From NCBI GenBank assembly GCA_963727545.1, contig CAVSGS010000013.1, positions 186,001-250,000 of the forward strand: a DNA stretch of 64,000 bases, in the 5' to 3' direction. Position numbers and translations under genes: made by a program. Positions 37,528 to 45,975 of the stretch are shown here, piece after piece. This DNA comes from Flexifilum sp963727545 (GTDB taxonomy: Bacteria; Chloroflexota; Anaerolineae; Aggregatilineales; Phototrophicaceae). The first letter of the stretch is position 1. The number at the start of each line of letters is the position of its first letter. Below the pieces are notes generated by a model. That model did not search any database. It was not told the origin of the DNA and was given only the letters and a program-made list of their open reading frames with translations.

Positions 37528-38552
37528 GGATTCTGCTTGCGAATACGCAGCGCCAATTGATAAGCGGTATAGATCAGCGGATTGTAGACCTTATCCCACG
37601 CGCCCGCCGAGCGGACGACCTCGCCGCCCCAGCCGCGCTTGAAACCGTAAACGCCCCACAGACCATCGGAGCGGCTTTCGAACTGCGCTTCGAGCGTCTC
37701 GGCGTCCTCGTCGGGGATGCCCCACAAGTCATAGACGGTGCAGCCGCGTGCCTTCGCCCACTGGATCGCCGCCCACTGGACACCGTAAGCTGCCATCAGG
37801 TTGCGCTTGACGTTCGACGACGCTCCATATAAGTACCACGCCGTATCGCCCGCCGCGAATACCATGATCCCCGCCAGCGGATCGCCTTCGTGCTCGGCGA
37901 GGATCAGCGCGGCGTCCCGCGGCACGAACAAATCATAAGCGAGTTCGTAGTAGCTCGGCGCGTGGACGCCGAAGTCGTTGCGCGATCCGGTGGTCTGCAT
38001 CATAGCGTTGAAGATTGCCACGTCAGCGCGCGTGCCTTCATAATAACGGATGTCGTGTTTCCCGCTCTGGCGGATTTTGCGGCGCGTTCCCTGATTCATG
38101 CGGGCGAGGATCGCGTCGTCGTCGCCGCTGATGTCGATCAGGATGGTGCGCGGCGGCTGGATCGTCTGGACGCTGGGTCGAAAGCCGAAGCGAGCGAAGT
38201 CCGGCTGTGGCTGATCGCGGTAAATCCCCGGCTCCCATTTCAGGAAGGCGGCGTGCTGGCGCTTGGCGCAAGCGTCGACGGCTGACCACAGCGCTGTCCA
38301 TTGATCGGCGCTGCTGACGTAGCCGCCCATCGGCAGATACGCCATCGTGCCGAGATGCAGCGGCAGCGGGCGAAACAGCAGCAGTGCTCCGGCGACGATT
38401 TGGTTGCCTTCCGCCAGCGCGACGCGCTCGGCGCGCCAGCCGTAAGCGCTCTTGAGGTCGCCCCATGCGGATTGCTGGAGGACGTGCGCGCGTGACTGTC
38501 GCGCGACGAAAGCATCCCAATCGGCTGCTGATGGTGTGATCGTGCTGAGCAT
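37524..38552 (-). CDS. FemX-like peptidoglycan bridge aminoacyltransferase, copy 2
   Basis: A 342-residue paralogue of the next gene, with the same landmarks in the same order: HVLQQSAWGDLKSAYGWRAE, MAYLPMGGYV, MNQGTRRKIRQSGKHDI, SRNDFGVHAPSYYELAYDLF, WYLYGASSNVKRNLMAAYGV, WAAIQWAKARGCTVYDLWG and WGVYGFKRGWGGEVVRSAGAWD. Tandem Fem genes commonly add successive bridge residues, so this and its neighbour may act in order; that is inference. ATG 38552 (MLSTITPSAADWD) is chosen; GTG 38570 is in frame. The stop codon lies inside a palindromic repeat. Confidence 0.87.
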   Translation of the reverse strand: MLSTITPSAADWDAFVARQSRAHVLQQSAWGDLKSAYGWRAERVALAEGNQIVAGALLLFRPLPLHLGTMAYLPMGGYVSSADQWTALWSAVDACAKRQHAAFLKWEPGIYRDQPQPDFARFGFRPSVQTIQPPRTILIDISGDDDAILARMNQGTRRKIRQSGKHDIRYYEGTRADVAIFNAMMQTTGSRNDFGVHAPSYYELAYDLFVPRDAALILAEHEGDPLAGIMVFAAGDTAWYLYGASSNVKRNLMAAYGVQWAAIQWAKARGCTVYDLWGIPDEDAETLEAQFESRSDGLWGVYGFKRGWGGEVVRSAGAWDKVYNPLIYTAYQLALRIRKQNP

Positions 38553-38596
38553 AAGCCCCCGTTTCTTCACGAGGCGCGATTATAGCAGACGCCGCC

Positions 38597-40423
38597 TCAC
38601 CACGAGTAGACGAGCACCTGTCCGATTTTCAACAGCCCGTTTTCGTCCGCACCGGGCACCGGGATCGGCGTTGGGTCTTGCCAGAAATAGACCGAGAGCC
38701 AGAGCGGGTAAGCGGTGTTGACGTCGTTGAGCGGGTAGGGCATGTCGAACTCGCGCTCGTCGATGTAGAAGCGCCCCGGCTCCCATTGGCTGGTCTCCGG
38801 CGGCGCGTCGCTGGGCTGCGGCGGTCCGTTGGTCTGGACGTTGACGCCGTTGTCGCCGAGCAGGTAGGTGCCGACGCTGTAATCGAGGTCAACCGGGCGA
38901 TCGACCGACCACCACAGCCGGATTTTGACGGTTTCGCCCTCGTGATAGACGGGACCGCCGGGCGTTGACGCCCGCTCGATGTCGATGCCGTGAAAGCGCA
39001 TCCCATTGGCAAAGAGGACACCGACCGGATCGGGCGGCGCTTCGTAGAGCCGGATCAAGAAATTGGGCGGTCCGAAATATTTCCCGGCGACTCGCCCGGC
39101 TTCGACGCGGGCGTCGAGCGCCGGGTCGCGCAGCCAATCGACCGTCACGTACCAGACGCGGCGGTAGCCCTCCGGCGAATCGACGAAGGGCAGCCCGTTG
39201 GGGAAGTAGACCCGCAGGTAGTAATCCCAGACCGAACTGGGCGTCGAGTTGAAGCTCGGATCGACCACGATCACGTCGCCGGGCTGTATATTCTCGCGCA
39301 GCAGCGTGAAGTTGTAGTCGAACGGCGCGTAGATGTAATAGTGGAAGTCGTTGAGCGAAACCGGCAGCAGCGCGACGACGACCAACAGCACGGCGGTTGC
39401 TTGGATCGCGCGCTTGGGGAGCAGGGTCAAGCCGCTGCCGATCCAGAAGATCAAGCCTGACAGCTCCCACCACAGATAGCGGTCGTCGCGGAACAAGCCC
39501 AGCTGATTGTTGAAGACGTAGACCAGAATCGGCAGCGCGATCCACGCCAAGAAGCCGAGTGTCACTGTTCGTCGAGCGGATCGGCGCAGGTGGACGATCA
39601 GCAGTGCGCTGGCGACGAGCAACAAGCCGAGCCAGACCAGCGCAACCGGATAGGTGAACGTCCCGAACAGATCGACCAGCGCTTGCGGCAGCGGTGCCAG
39701 CGGCAGGGTCGCGTTGTAGGCGGTGCGCGTCTCGAAAGTGGCGGGATTGGTCAGGAAGGTGGCAGCGCCGACAGCGGCGACGATCCCACCCGGCAGCCAC
39801 CAGCGCCAGATCGCGCGCCCATAGCGAAACAAGGTCAGCAAGCCGAGCGCGACGAAGACGAACACCGCCGTGTAATGCGAAAACCACATCGCGATGCAGA
39901 CGGCGGCGAGCAGCAGTCCGCGCCCAATGGTCGAACGGTCGAAGTAGCGCAGCGTCAGCCAGAGCGCCAGCGGTGTCAGCATCAGCAGCAGGCTGTAAGC
40001 GCGCACGACCATGCCGAGGTAAATGCCGTAGCCGAGCGCGGTATAAGCGAGCGTGGTCAGCAGTGCGGTTCGCTGACCCCAAAGCCGATCCGCCACCCGG
40101 TAGGTGAACGCCGCGCCGAGCATGGTCGCCAGCACCGACGACATCCGCAGCACCAGCGGTTGAATCCCGGCGAAATGCTGCCAGAAGTACAGCAGCAGAA
40201 AATGGAGCGGGGGCCAGTCGGAAGGCGTCCAGCGAATCACGTCGGCGGGGGTGCCGAAAGTCTGCCAGATCGACCAAACCTCATCCCAATTCATCGCCAT
40301 AGCATTGATGCGGAGGATGCGTGTCGCGGCGGTGAGCAGCAGCACCAACGTGATCAGCAGCAGTGCCCGCGCGCGCTGCGGTGAGAGCGGTTTTCCGTTC
40401 GGTTTCTGATTCAGCAATGCCAT
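38597..40423 (-). CDS. GT39-like membrane glycosyltransferase
   Basis: A protein of about 608 residues with some eleven transmembrane helices followed by a C-terminal soluble domain from about residue 470. The GT39/ArnT family transfers sugars from polyprenyl phosphate at the outer face of the membrane. The catalytic first external loop has NWDEVWSIW with the Asp-Glu pair, then DWPPLHFLLLYFWQHFAG and LRMSSVLATMLGAAFTYRVA, as in the family. The tail (MRFHGIDIERASTPGG, VKIRLWWSVDRPVDLDYSV) is a beta domain often appended in Chloroflexota homologues by my recollection. ATG 40423; TTG 40429 has better spacing to AGGAAGG. Acceptor unknown. Confidence 0.75.
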   Translation of the reverse strand: MALLNQKPNGKPLSPQRARALLLITLVLLLTAATRILRINAMAMNWDEVWSIWQTFGTPADVIRWTPSDWPPLHFLLLYFWQHFAGIQPLVLRMSSVLATMLGAAFTYRVADRLWGQRTALLTTLAYTALGYGIYLGMVVRAYSLLLMLTPLALWLTLRYFDRSTIGRGLLLAAVCIAMWFSHYTAVFVFVALGLLTLFRYGRAIWRWWLPGGIVAAVGAATFLTNPATFETRTAYNATLPLAPLPQALVDLFGTFTYPVALVWLGLLLVASALLIVHLRRSARRTVTLGFLAWIALPILVYVFNNQLGLFRDDRYLWWELSGLIFWIGSGLTLLPKRAIQATAVLLVVVALLPVSLNDFHYYIYAPFDYNFTLLRENIQPGDVIVVDPSFNSTPSSVWDYYLRVYFPNGLPFVDSPEGYRRVWYVTVDWLRDPALDARVEAGRVAGKYFGPPNFLIRLYEAPPDPVGVLFANGMRFHGIDIERASTPGGPVYHEGETVKIRLWWSVDRPVDLDYSVGTYLLGDNGVNVQTNGPPQPSDAPPETSQWEPGRFYIDEREFDMPYPLNDVNTAYPLWLSVYFWQDPTPIPVPGADENGLLKIGQVLVYSW

Positions 40424-40574
40424 AAGCAAAGCCGACACCTTCCTCTGTAATCTTTGCCGTTTTGAATATGCTCAAACGGCAGCCCGAAGGGCTATTCTAG
40501 TTGCGCCGCACCGATTTTTCTACGGTATAGACCGCCCATCGCACGGCGTTCGCGTTCTCACCGAATCCGATCCG

Positions 40575-40603
40575 TTGGTGGCTTGGCAGGGCTGTGTTAC
40601 AAT
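40575..40603 (+). promoter_or_regulatory. Upstream promoter of the nuo operon
   Basis: TTGGTG (40575-40580), 17-base spacer, TACAAT (40598-40603) preceded by TGT, so both a -35 and an extended -10 are present. Confidence 0.6.
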
Positions 40604-40636
40604 CGCGCGCGGTTGGCGTGATGGTCTGAGAAACCT

Positions 40637-40665
40637 TTGCGGTAAATCACACCAGATGCTATACT
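40637..40665 (+). promoter_or_regulatory. Downstream promoter of the nuo operon
   Basis: TTGCGG (40637-40642), 17-base spacer, TATACT (40660-40665) preceded by TGC. It lies 62 bases after the first one, so the operon may have two start points. Confidence 0.6.
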
Positions 40666-40776
40666 AGCTCCGTTTATCACAAACGGTCCTGTTCTCAATT
40701 CTACAAAGTGGGTTGGCGCGCGCTTCATCCCTGCGTTGATGCTTGCGACGACCGTTTCTGGAAGGTGGCGACTCCA

Positions 40777-41139
40777 ATGAGTTTGGTCAACGAATGGGCT
40801 TTCATCGGTGTATTCATGGGGATTGCATGGATACTCCCTGCCGCTCCGCTGGTCGTGTCGTGGATTTTCCGCCCACGCAAACCCAATGCCATCAAGATGC
40901 AAACGTATGAATGCGGCGTCGAGACCGTTGGCGATACGTGGGTGCAGTTCAAAGTGCAGTATTACATCTACGGCTTGATCTTCTTGGTCTTTGACGTCGA
41001 GTTGATCTTCTTGTTCCCGTGGGCGTTGGCATACAACCAGCTTGATTTCTTCGCTTTTGGCGCCGGCTTGCTCTTCATTTTCCTGCTGGCTGACGCGCTG
41101 ATCTACGCTTGGCGGAAAAACGCGCTGGAATGGGCTTAG
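40777..41139 (+). CDS. nuoA: NADH-quinone oxidoreductase subunit A
   Basis: A 120-residue, three-helix membrane subunit of complex I (ND3 homologue) at the junction of arm and membrane domain. The conserved loop KMQTYECGVETVGDTWVQFKV, with the ECG motif whose Cys is exposed in the deactive form of the mitochondrial enzyme, and VFDVELIFLFPWA are present. ATG 40777 follows GGAAGGTGG. First gene of the nuo block. nuoB, C, D, E, F, G and I do not follow, so this block supplies membrane subunits only. Confidence 0.95.
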   Translation: MSLVNEWAFIGVFMGIAWILPAAPLVVSWIFRPRKPNAIKMQTYECGVETVGDTWVQFKVQYYIYGLIFLVFDVELIFLFPWALAYNQLDFFAFGAGLLFIFLLADALIYAWRKNALEWA

Positions 41140-41217
41140 CAGTAAATACTAAGCTTCGGCTTGGTGATGCTAAGCTTCTGAGCTGCGGCGTAGGTTCGGT
41201 CTGAGGAGTCGATAGTT

Positions 41218-42453
41218 ATGCAAGAATGTGTCAATATTTTGGAAACGCTCGCCCCGTGTTTGACTTCCGGCGGAGTCAATCCCGATTTGGCGCAGTTTGT
41301 CTCGATCTTGCTGGGCGTGGTGCTGGTCGCCTTGTTCCCGCTCGTGCTGGTGATCATCCTGATCTGGTTCGAGCGCAAGATTTCCGCCCGTGTGCAAGAC
41401 CGGCTCGGACCGAATCGCGTCGGTCCTTACGGCTTGATTCAGAACATCGCTGACGCGATAAAATTGATCATTAAAGAAGACATCACTCCGGCGGGCGCGG
41501 ATCGCCTCATCTATAATGCCGCGCCGATCGTCGCCGTGCTTTCGACCACGCTGATCTGGGCGGTTATCCCCTTCAGCCCGATTCACGTCGGCGTCGATTT
41601 ATCGATTGGCTTGCTCTACATCGTCGCCATCGGCTCGATTGGCACGCTCTCGGTCATCATGTCCGGCTGGGCGAGCAACAATAAGTACGCGCTGCTCGGC
41701 TCGTTCCGGGCGGTCGCGGCGCTGGTCAGCTATGAAGTGCCGATGGTGATCGCGCTGCTGGTTCCGGTGCTGCTGACCGGCAGCTTGGGGATGCAGGACA
41801 TCGTCCACGCGCAGTTGGGCATGTGGTTCATCGTCCCGGCGCTGATTTCGGCGATCATCTTCTACATCTCCAACCTCGCGGAGACCGGACGCGCGCCCTT
41901 CGACTTGATCGAAGCCGAGTCGGAACTGGTCGCCGGGTACAACATCGAATACTCCGGCATGAAGTTCGGCTTGTTCATGGCGAACGAATTCATGCACGCT
42001 TTTACCGCCAACTTGCTGTTCACGGTGATTTTTCTCGGTGGTTGGGCGGGTCCCTTCGCCGAACAGGTGCCGTTCCTCGGCTTCGTTTGGCTGATGGTCA
42101 AGACCTTTATCGTCTATATCCCCTCGCTGATTCTACGTGCGACCATTCCGCGCGTCCGTATCGACCAAATGATGAGCTTCAACTGGAAGTTCCTCGTTCC
42201 CATCTCGATTGTGAACGTGTTGTTGGTCGCGTTTTTGCTGCAAGTCACTAAGGCGATCGGTTGGGCACCGGCGCCCGGCGATACCGATTTCCTCGCCAAC
42301 TTGCCCCAAGCGCTGGTGCTGTTGGTCGGCAACCTCGCGCTGATGGCGGGTGTGGTGTCGATCCTGCGGAACGCCGGACGGCAGGAGCGTTTGGCGGACG
42401 CCGCCAGAGCCGCGCAGCAAGAAGAGGAACGGACGGTCGTCGCGGTTCACTGA
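41218..42453 (+). CDS. nuoH: NADH-quinone oxidoreductase subunit H
   Basis: Subunit H (ND1) forms the quinone channel with NuoB and NuoD. About 411 residues, longer than the usual 320-350 because of extra residues at both ends. Family signatures: WFERKISARVQDRLGPNRVG, the quinone-site region AETGRAPFDLIEAESELVAG (conserved Glu pairs) and NIEYSGMKFGLFMANEF. Eight or so helices. GAGGAG sits about 10 bases upstream of ATG 41218. nuoH directly after nuoA is an unusual order, showing that B-G have been moved out. Confidence 0.95.
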   Translation: MQECVNILETLAPCLTSGGVNPDLAQFVSILLGVVLVALFPLVLVIILIWFERKISARVQDRLGPNRVGPYGLIQNIADAIKLIIKEDITPAGADRLIYNAAPIVAVLSTTLIWAVIPFSPIHVGVDLSIGLLYIVAIGSIGTLSVIMSGWASNNKYALLGSFRAVAALVSYEVPMVIALLVPVLLTGSLGMQDIVHAQLGMWFIVPALISAIIFYISNLAETGRAPFDLIEAESELVAGYNIEYSGMKFGLFMANEFMHAFTANLLFTVIFLGGWAGPFAEQVPFLGFVWLMVKTFIVYIPSLILRATIPRVRIDQMMSFNWKFLVPISIVNVLLVAFLLQVTKAIGWAPAPGDTDFLANLPQALVLLVGNLALMAGVVSILRNAGRQERLADAARAAQQEEERTVVAVH

Positions 42454-42518
42454 ACCGTCGCTCATTGATTGGCGTCAATGGTCTGGCTCACTGAGCGGTC
42501 GCCATTAGGAGATGCTTC

Positions 42519-43046
42519 ATGCTTGAATTGAACGCGCAAACACTCGCTTTTTTCATCTTCGCCATCTTGTCGCTGGGCGGTGCGCTCGGCGTGGTCACGA
42601 GCCGGAATCTCATTCACGGCGCGCTTTACCTGATCGTCAGCTTGTTCGGCGGTGCGGGCTTCTTCGTGCTGCTTAGCGCCCCGTTCATCGCGGTCGTTCA
42701 GGTGCTTGTTTACATCGGCGCGATCGCCATTTTGATCATCTTCGCGGTGATGTTGACGCGCAGTATGACGACCATGCGCGAACTGGTCAATCGGCAGTGG
42801 TGGATGAGCGCTTTAGTTGGCGCTCTTTTGTTTATCCTGCTCGGTATCGCCGTGATTTTCCCGGTGTGGGGCGATAACGGCATCAAGAGCAACCAGCCGA
42901 CCACCGATGCGGTGGCGACGACGCAGGATTTGGGCGTCGCGCTGGTGGATGGCAATCAGTACGTGCTGCCGTTCGAGGTGGCGTCGCTGCTGCTGACCGG
43001 TGCCATGATCGGCGCCATCGTGATCGCGCGGGACACTGAGGATTAA
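42519..43046 (+). CDS. nuoJ: NADH-quinone oxidoreductase subunit J
   Basis: ND6 homologue, 175 residues, five helices. AFFIFAILSLGGALGVV and NLIHGALYLIVSLFGGAGFF match the family start, and VQVLVYIGAIAILIIFAVML is the pi-bulge helix that couples quinone chemistry to proton transfer. nuoI, usually between H and J, is absent. A repeat element begins at the stop codon. Confidence 0.93.
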   Translation: MLELNAQTLAFFIFAILSLGGALGVVTSRNLIHGALYLIVSLFGGAGFFVLLSAPFIAVVQVLVYIGAIAILIIFAVMLTRSMTTMRELVNRQWWMSALVGALLFILLGIAVIFPVWGDNGIKSNQPTTDAVATTQDLGVALVDGNQYVLPFEVASLLLTGAMIGAIVIARDTED

Positions 43047-43102
43047 GGACTGAGGTTCGAGGACTGAGTAAAAACTCAGCACTCGGTACTAGGTACTGAG
43101 GG
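43047..43102. repeat. GGACTGAG/CTCAGCACTC intergenic repeat
   Basis: Short units GGACTGAGG, GGACTGAGT and their inverse ACTCAGCACTCGGTACT fill the nuoJ-nuoK gap and can fold into a hairpin. Similar units occur at 57852-57877, 58357-58384 and 58513-58546. Confidence 0.65.
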
Positions 43103-43108
43103 GTGAAA

Positions 43109-43417
43109 ATGGTTCCATTGTGGATGTATCTGGTGGTTGCGGCAGGGATGTTCTGCATCGGCGTGTATGGGGTGCTGGCGCGGCGCAATGCGGTTGCCAT
43201 CCTCATGAGCGTTGAGTTGATGCTCAGCGCCGTCAACATCAACCTGATCGCCTTCTGGCGCTATGGCGCGCCGACCGTGATGGCGGGGCAGGCGTTTGCG
43301 GCGTTCGTGTTCGTCATCGCCGCTGCCGAAGCGTCGGTCGGGTTGGCGATCATCATCTCGATTTATCGCAGCCGTCACTCGGTGATCGTCGAAGACGTGA
43401 ATCTGTTGAAGGGCTAG
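43109..43417 (+). CDS. nuoK: NADH-quinone oxidoreductase subunit K
   Basis: ND4L homologue, 102 residues, three helices. GVLARRNAVAILMSVELMLSA (with the key helix-2 Glu) and FVFVIAAAEASVGLAIIISI (with the second conserved Glu) are typical. ATG 43109 with GAGGGG just upstream; GTG 43103 is in frame but too close to that site. A GTAGGGGC palindrome follows the stop. Confidence 0.94.
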   Translation: MVPLWMYLVVAAGMFCIGVYGVLARRNAVAILMSVELMLSAVNINLIAFWRYGAPTVMAGQAFAAFVFVIAAAEASVGLAIIISIYRSRHSVIVEDVNLLKG

Positions 43418-43431
43418 GATAGCGCTGTGCA

Positions 43432-43459
43432 GTAGGGGCGCACAGCCGTGCGCCTCTAC
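43432..43459. repeat. Imperfect 28-bp GTAGGGGC palindrome
   Basis: GTAGGGGCGCAC (43432-43443) and GTGCGCCTCTAC (43448-43459) pair with one G-T wobble around AGCC, in the nuoK-nuoL gap. Confidence 0.75.
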
Positions 43460-43502
43460 AAATTCTGCAAAGTGGCTATTGCTCTGACGAGGAAGAAACT
43501 TT

Positions 43503-45950
43503 ATGGATTTGAACAGCTTCATTAGCGACCCGAATTTGCTGCCTTGGTTGATCCCGGTGGGTCCGCTGCTGGCGTTCCTGATCATCACGCTGCTGACTAA
43601 CCGCAGCCATTTGATCCCGGCAACCAGCGAGGAATACGGCGGACATCACCCGGACTATGAGGGGATGCTGGTGCCCGTCGTCACCGACCGCAGCCGCGTA
43701 GTCAGCGTGATCGTCGGCATGATCGGCATTCTGCTGGCGTGGGGGATCGCCCTCGTGGTGGTCGGCAACGCTTTCGCCGTCGAACATCTCGGCGAGGAAG
43801 TGCTCGCCAGTTCGGGGACGTGGTTCGATGCCGGTATCCAAGCCTTCAAGATGGGCGTGCTGGTCGATCCGCTCACCGTGATCATGCTGATCATGGTGCC
43901 GCTCGCCTGTACGATGATCTTCATCTACTCCATCGGCTACATGGCGCACGACCCGCGTCAGTCGCGCTTCTTCAGCATGATTTCGCTGTTCGCCGGTGCG
44001 ATGCTGACGCTGGTAGTCGCCGACAACCTGCTGCTGCTGTTCGTCGGCTGGGAAATCATGGGCTTGTGCTCCTACCTGCTGATCGGCTTCTGGTTCGAGA
44101 AGGAAAGCGCCTATAAAGCCGCGATCAAGGCGTTCACGACGACGCGCGTCGCCGACGTGATCATGCTGCTCGGTATCGCTTACCTCTACGCCGCGACCGG
44201 AACGCTCAGCTTCCGCGCCATCCTCTACAACCAAGCGGTGCTCGATGCGCTGGCATCGACCCCGGCGGTCTTGATCGGTGGATGGGGCGTGAGCGCGGCA
44301 TCGCTGATCGGCATCTTCCTGATCATCGGCACCATCGGTAAATCGGCGCAGTTCCCGCTGCACGTTTGGCTGCCGGACGCGATGGAAGGTCCGACGCCCG
44401 TCAGCGCGATGATCCATGCCGCCGCGATGGTCTCCGCCGGTGTGTACATGGTCATTCGCATGTATCCGCTGTTCGCAGCGGGGGGCAATATCGAAATCGG
44501 TCAGTTGACACCGCCGCTGCTCTTGATGGCGATCGTCGGCTCGGTGACGGCGTTGTTCGCCGCGACCATCGCGGTCGCGCAGAACGACGTCAAGCGCGTG
44601 CTGGCGTACTCGACCATCTCGCAGTTGGGCTTCATGGTCGCGGCGCTGGGCATCGGTGCTTACATCGCCGCCGCCTTCCACCTGATCATGCACGCCTTCT
44701 TCAAGGCGCTGTTGTTCATGGCGGCTGGCTCGGTCATTCACGGCATGGAGCACGGCGAGCATCACGTCCACGAAATGCACGGACACGAGCCCGACTTCCT
44801 CGGTCATCACCACGAAGTCGAGACCGAGGAGATCACCGGCGAAGAACCGGCTGCCGCCATCGGCGACGAGGCGGGCGAAGGTGTCCCCGCCGAAGCAAGC
44901 GCGCACATCGAGAAGGTGGGTCAGCACCCGACCACGCCGCTCGTTCCCATTTTCGACCCGCAGGATATGATGAACATGGGCGGCTTGCGCAAGACGATGC
45001 CGGTCACCTTCATCACCTTCTTGATCGGCGGGTTGTCGCTCTCCGGCTTCCCGCTGTTGACGGCGGGCTTCTGGTCGAAAGACGAAATCCTCGCCGATGC
45101 GTGGCACGGGACGATGGAAGGCTTCGGCGCACATGCCTTGGTCTTCATCTTCTTGGCAATCGCCGCGTTCTTGACAGCGTTCTACACCATGCGTCAGCTT
45201 GGTTTGACCTTCTGGGGTGACTCGCGCACTGAAGAAGCCCGCCACGCCAATTTGGGGCGCGGTCTGGTCAGTGTGACCATGACTTTACCGCTGATCGTGC
45301 TGGCGTTCTTCGCGGCAGTCGGCGGTTTCGTCGGCGTGCATCCCGATTTCCCGCTGTTCGGCGCGATCTTCGCCCCCAACGGCAACCCGATCCACGCTTT
45401 CGTCGGCGCGACCCTGCTCCACGAACCGGAGTCGCTGCCGCTGAACTACTTCCCGGTGCTGGTGTCGTTCGCGATTTCGCTCGGCGGACTGTACCTCGGC
45501 TGGCTGCTGTACTGGCGTAAACCGCTGGTCGCCGGTCAAGCCGATCCGTTGGTCGCCGCGCTCGGTCCGATCCACAAGACGCTCCAGAACAAATACTACA
45601 TCGACGAAATCTATGGCGCGGTCTTCGTGCGTCCGGCGCAGTGGTTCGCTCAGAAGGTCGCCTACGAGTTCATCGACAAGGGCATCATCGACGGCTTCCT
45701 CGCGTTGATTGCGCGCGTGTTCACGTGGATCGGTGACCTGTTGAAGGTGCTCAACCTGTGGTTGATCGATGGCGTTGGCGATGGCGTGCCGATCTTGATC
45801 GCGCGCTTCGGACGCTGGTTCCGCTGGATTCAGTCGGGAAGCGTACAGCAGTACATGCTGCTGGCGATCATGGCAATGCTGCTGATCAGCATTATCTTCG
45901 CGCTCTCGACGGGCGTTTTGCAGGCTGCCGCCGTGCAGCCGTTGCCGTGA
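43503..45950 (+). CDS. nuoL: NADH-quinone oxidoreductase subunit L
   Basis: ND5 homologue, an antiporter-like proton channel at the distal end of complex I. 815 residues, larger than usual. Core signatures: VGWEIMGLCSYLLIGFWF, GKSAQFPLHVWLPDAMEGPT, SALIHAA-type helix (SAMIHAAAMVSAGVYMVIR) and HAFFKALLFMAAGSVIH. Between residues 413 and 484 there is a His/Glu-rich insertion (HGMEHGEHHVHEMHGHEP) that ordinary NuoL lacks. The long lateral helix is encoded near the end. GAGGAAG precedes ATG 43503. Confidence 0.95.
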   Translation: MDLNSFISDPNLLPWLIPVGPLLAFLIITLLTNRSHLIPATSEEYGGHHPDYEGMLVPVVTDRSRVVSVIVGMIGILLAWGIALVVVGNAFAVEHLGEEVLASSGTWFDAGIQAFKMGVLVDPLTVIMLIMVPLACTMIFIYSIGYMAHDPRQSRFFSMISLFAGAMLTLVVADNLLLLFVGWEIMGLCSYLLIGFWFEKESAYKAAIKAFTTTRVADVIMLLGIAYLYAATGTLSFRAILYNQAVLDALASTPAVLIGGWGVSAASLIGIFLIIGTIGKSAQFPLHVWLPDAMEGPTPVSAMIHAAAMVSAGVYMVIRMYPLFAAGGNIEIGQLTPPLLLMAIVGSVTALFAATIAVAQNDVKRVLAYSTISQLGFMVAALGIGAYIAAAFHLIMHAFFKALLFMAAGSVIHGMEHGEHHVHEMHGHEPDFLGHHHEVETEEITGEEPAAAIGDEAGEGVPAEASAHIEKVGQHPTTPLVPIFDPQDMMNMGGLRKTMPVTFITFLIGGLSLSGFPLLTAGFWSKDEILADAWHGTMEGFGAHALVFIFLAIAAFLTAFYTMRQLGLTFWGDSRTEEARHANLGRGLVSVTMTLPLIVLAFFAAVGGFVGVHPDFPLFGAIFAPNGNPIHAFVGATLLHEPESLPLNYFPVLVSFAISLGGLYLGWLLYWRKPLVAGQADPLVAALGPIHKTLQNKYYIDEIYGAVFVRPAQWFAQKVAYEFIDKGIIDGFLALIARVFTWIGDLLKVLNLWLIDGVGDGVPILIARFGRWFRWIQSGSVQQYMLLAIMAMLLISIIFALSTGVLQAAAVQPLP

Positions 45951-45975
45951 CGATCAGCGCCTTGAGGAGTTCTGA

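Larger units (their letters stand above)
40424..40776. other. Divergent non-coding gap upstream of the nuo operon
   Basis: No gene is seen in these 353 bases between the minus-strand glycosyltransferase and nuoA. It carries two good promoters for nuo, listed separately. A short palindromic stretch CAAACGGCAGCCCGAAGGGCT lies at about 40475-40495. Nothing else is recognised. Confidence 0.5.

Noticed and set aside
41140..41217. Short direct repeat CTAAGCTTC between nuoA and nuoH as a regulatory site
   Set aside because: Only two imperfect 9-base copies; too little to support a call.
43476..45245. Minus-strand ORF of 589 codons across nuoL
   Set aside because: Shadow of nuoL with low-complexity His/Arg/Asp content and no plausible start signal.
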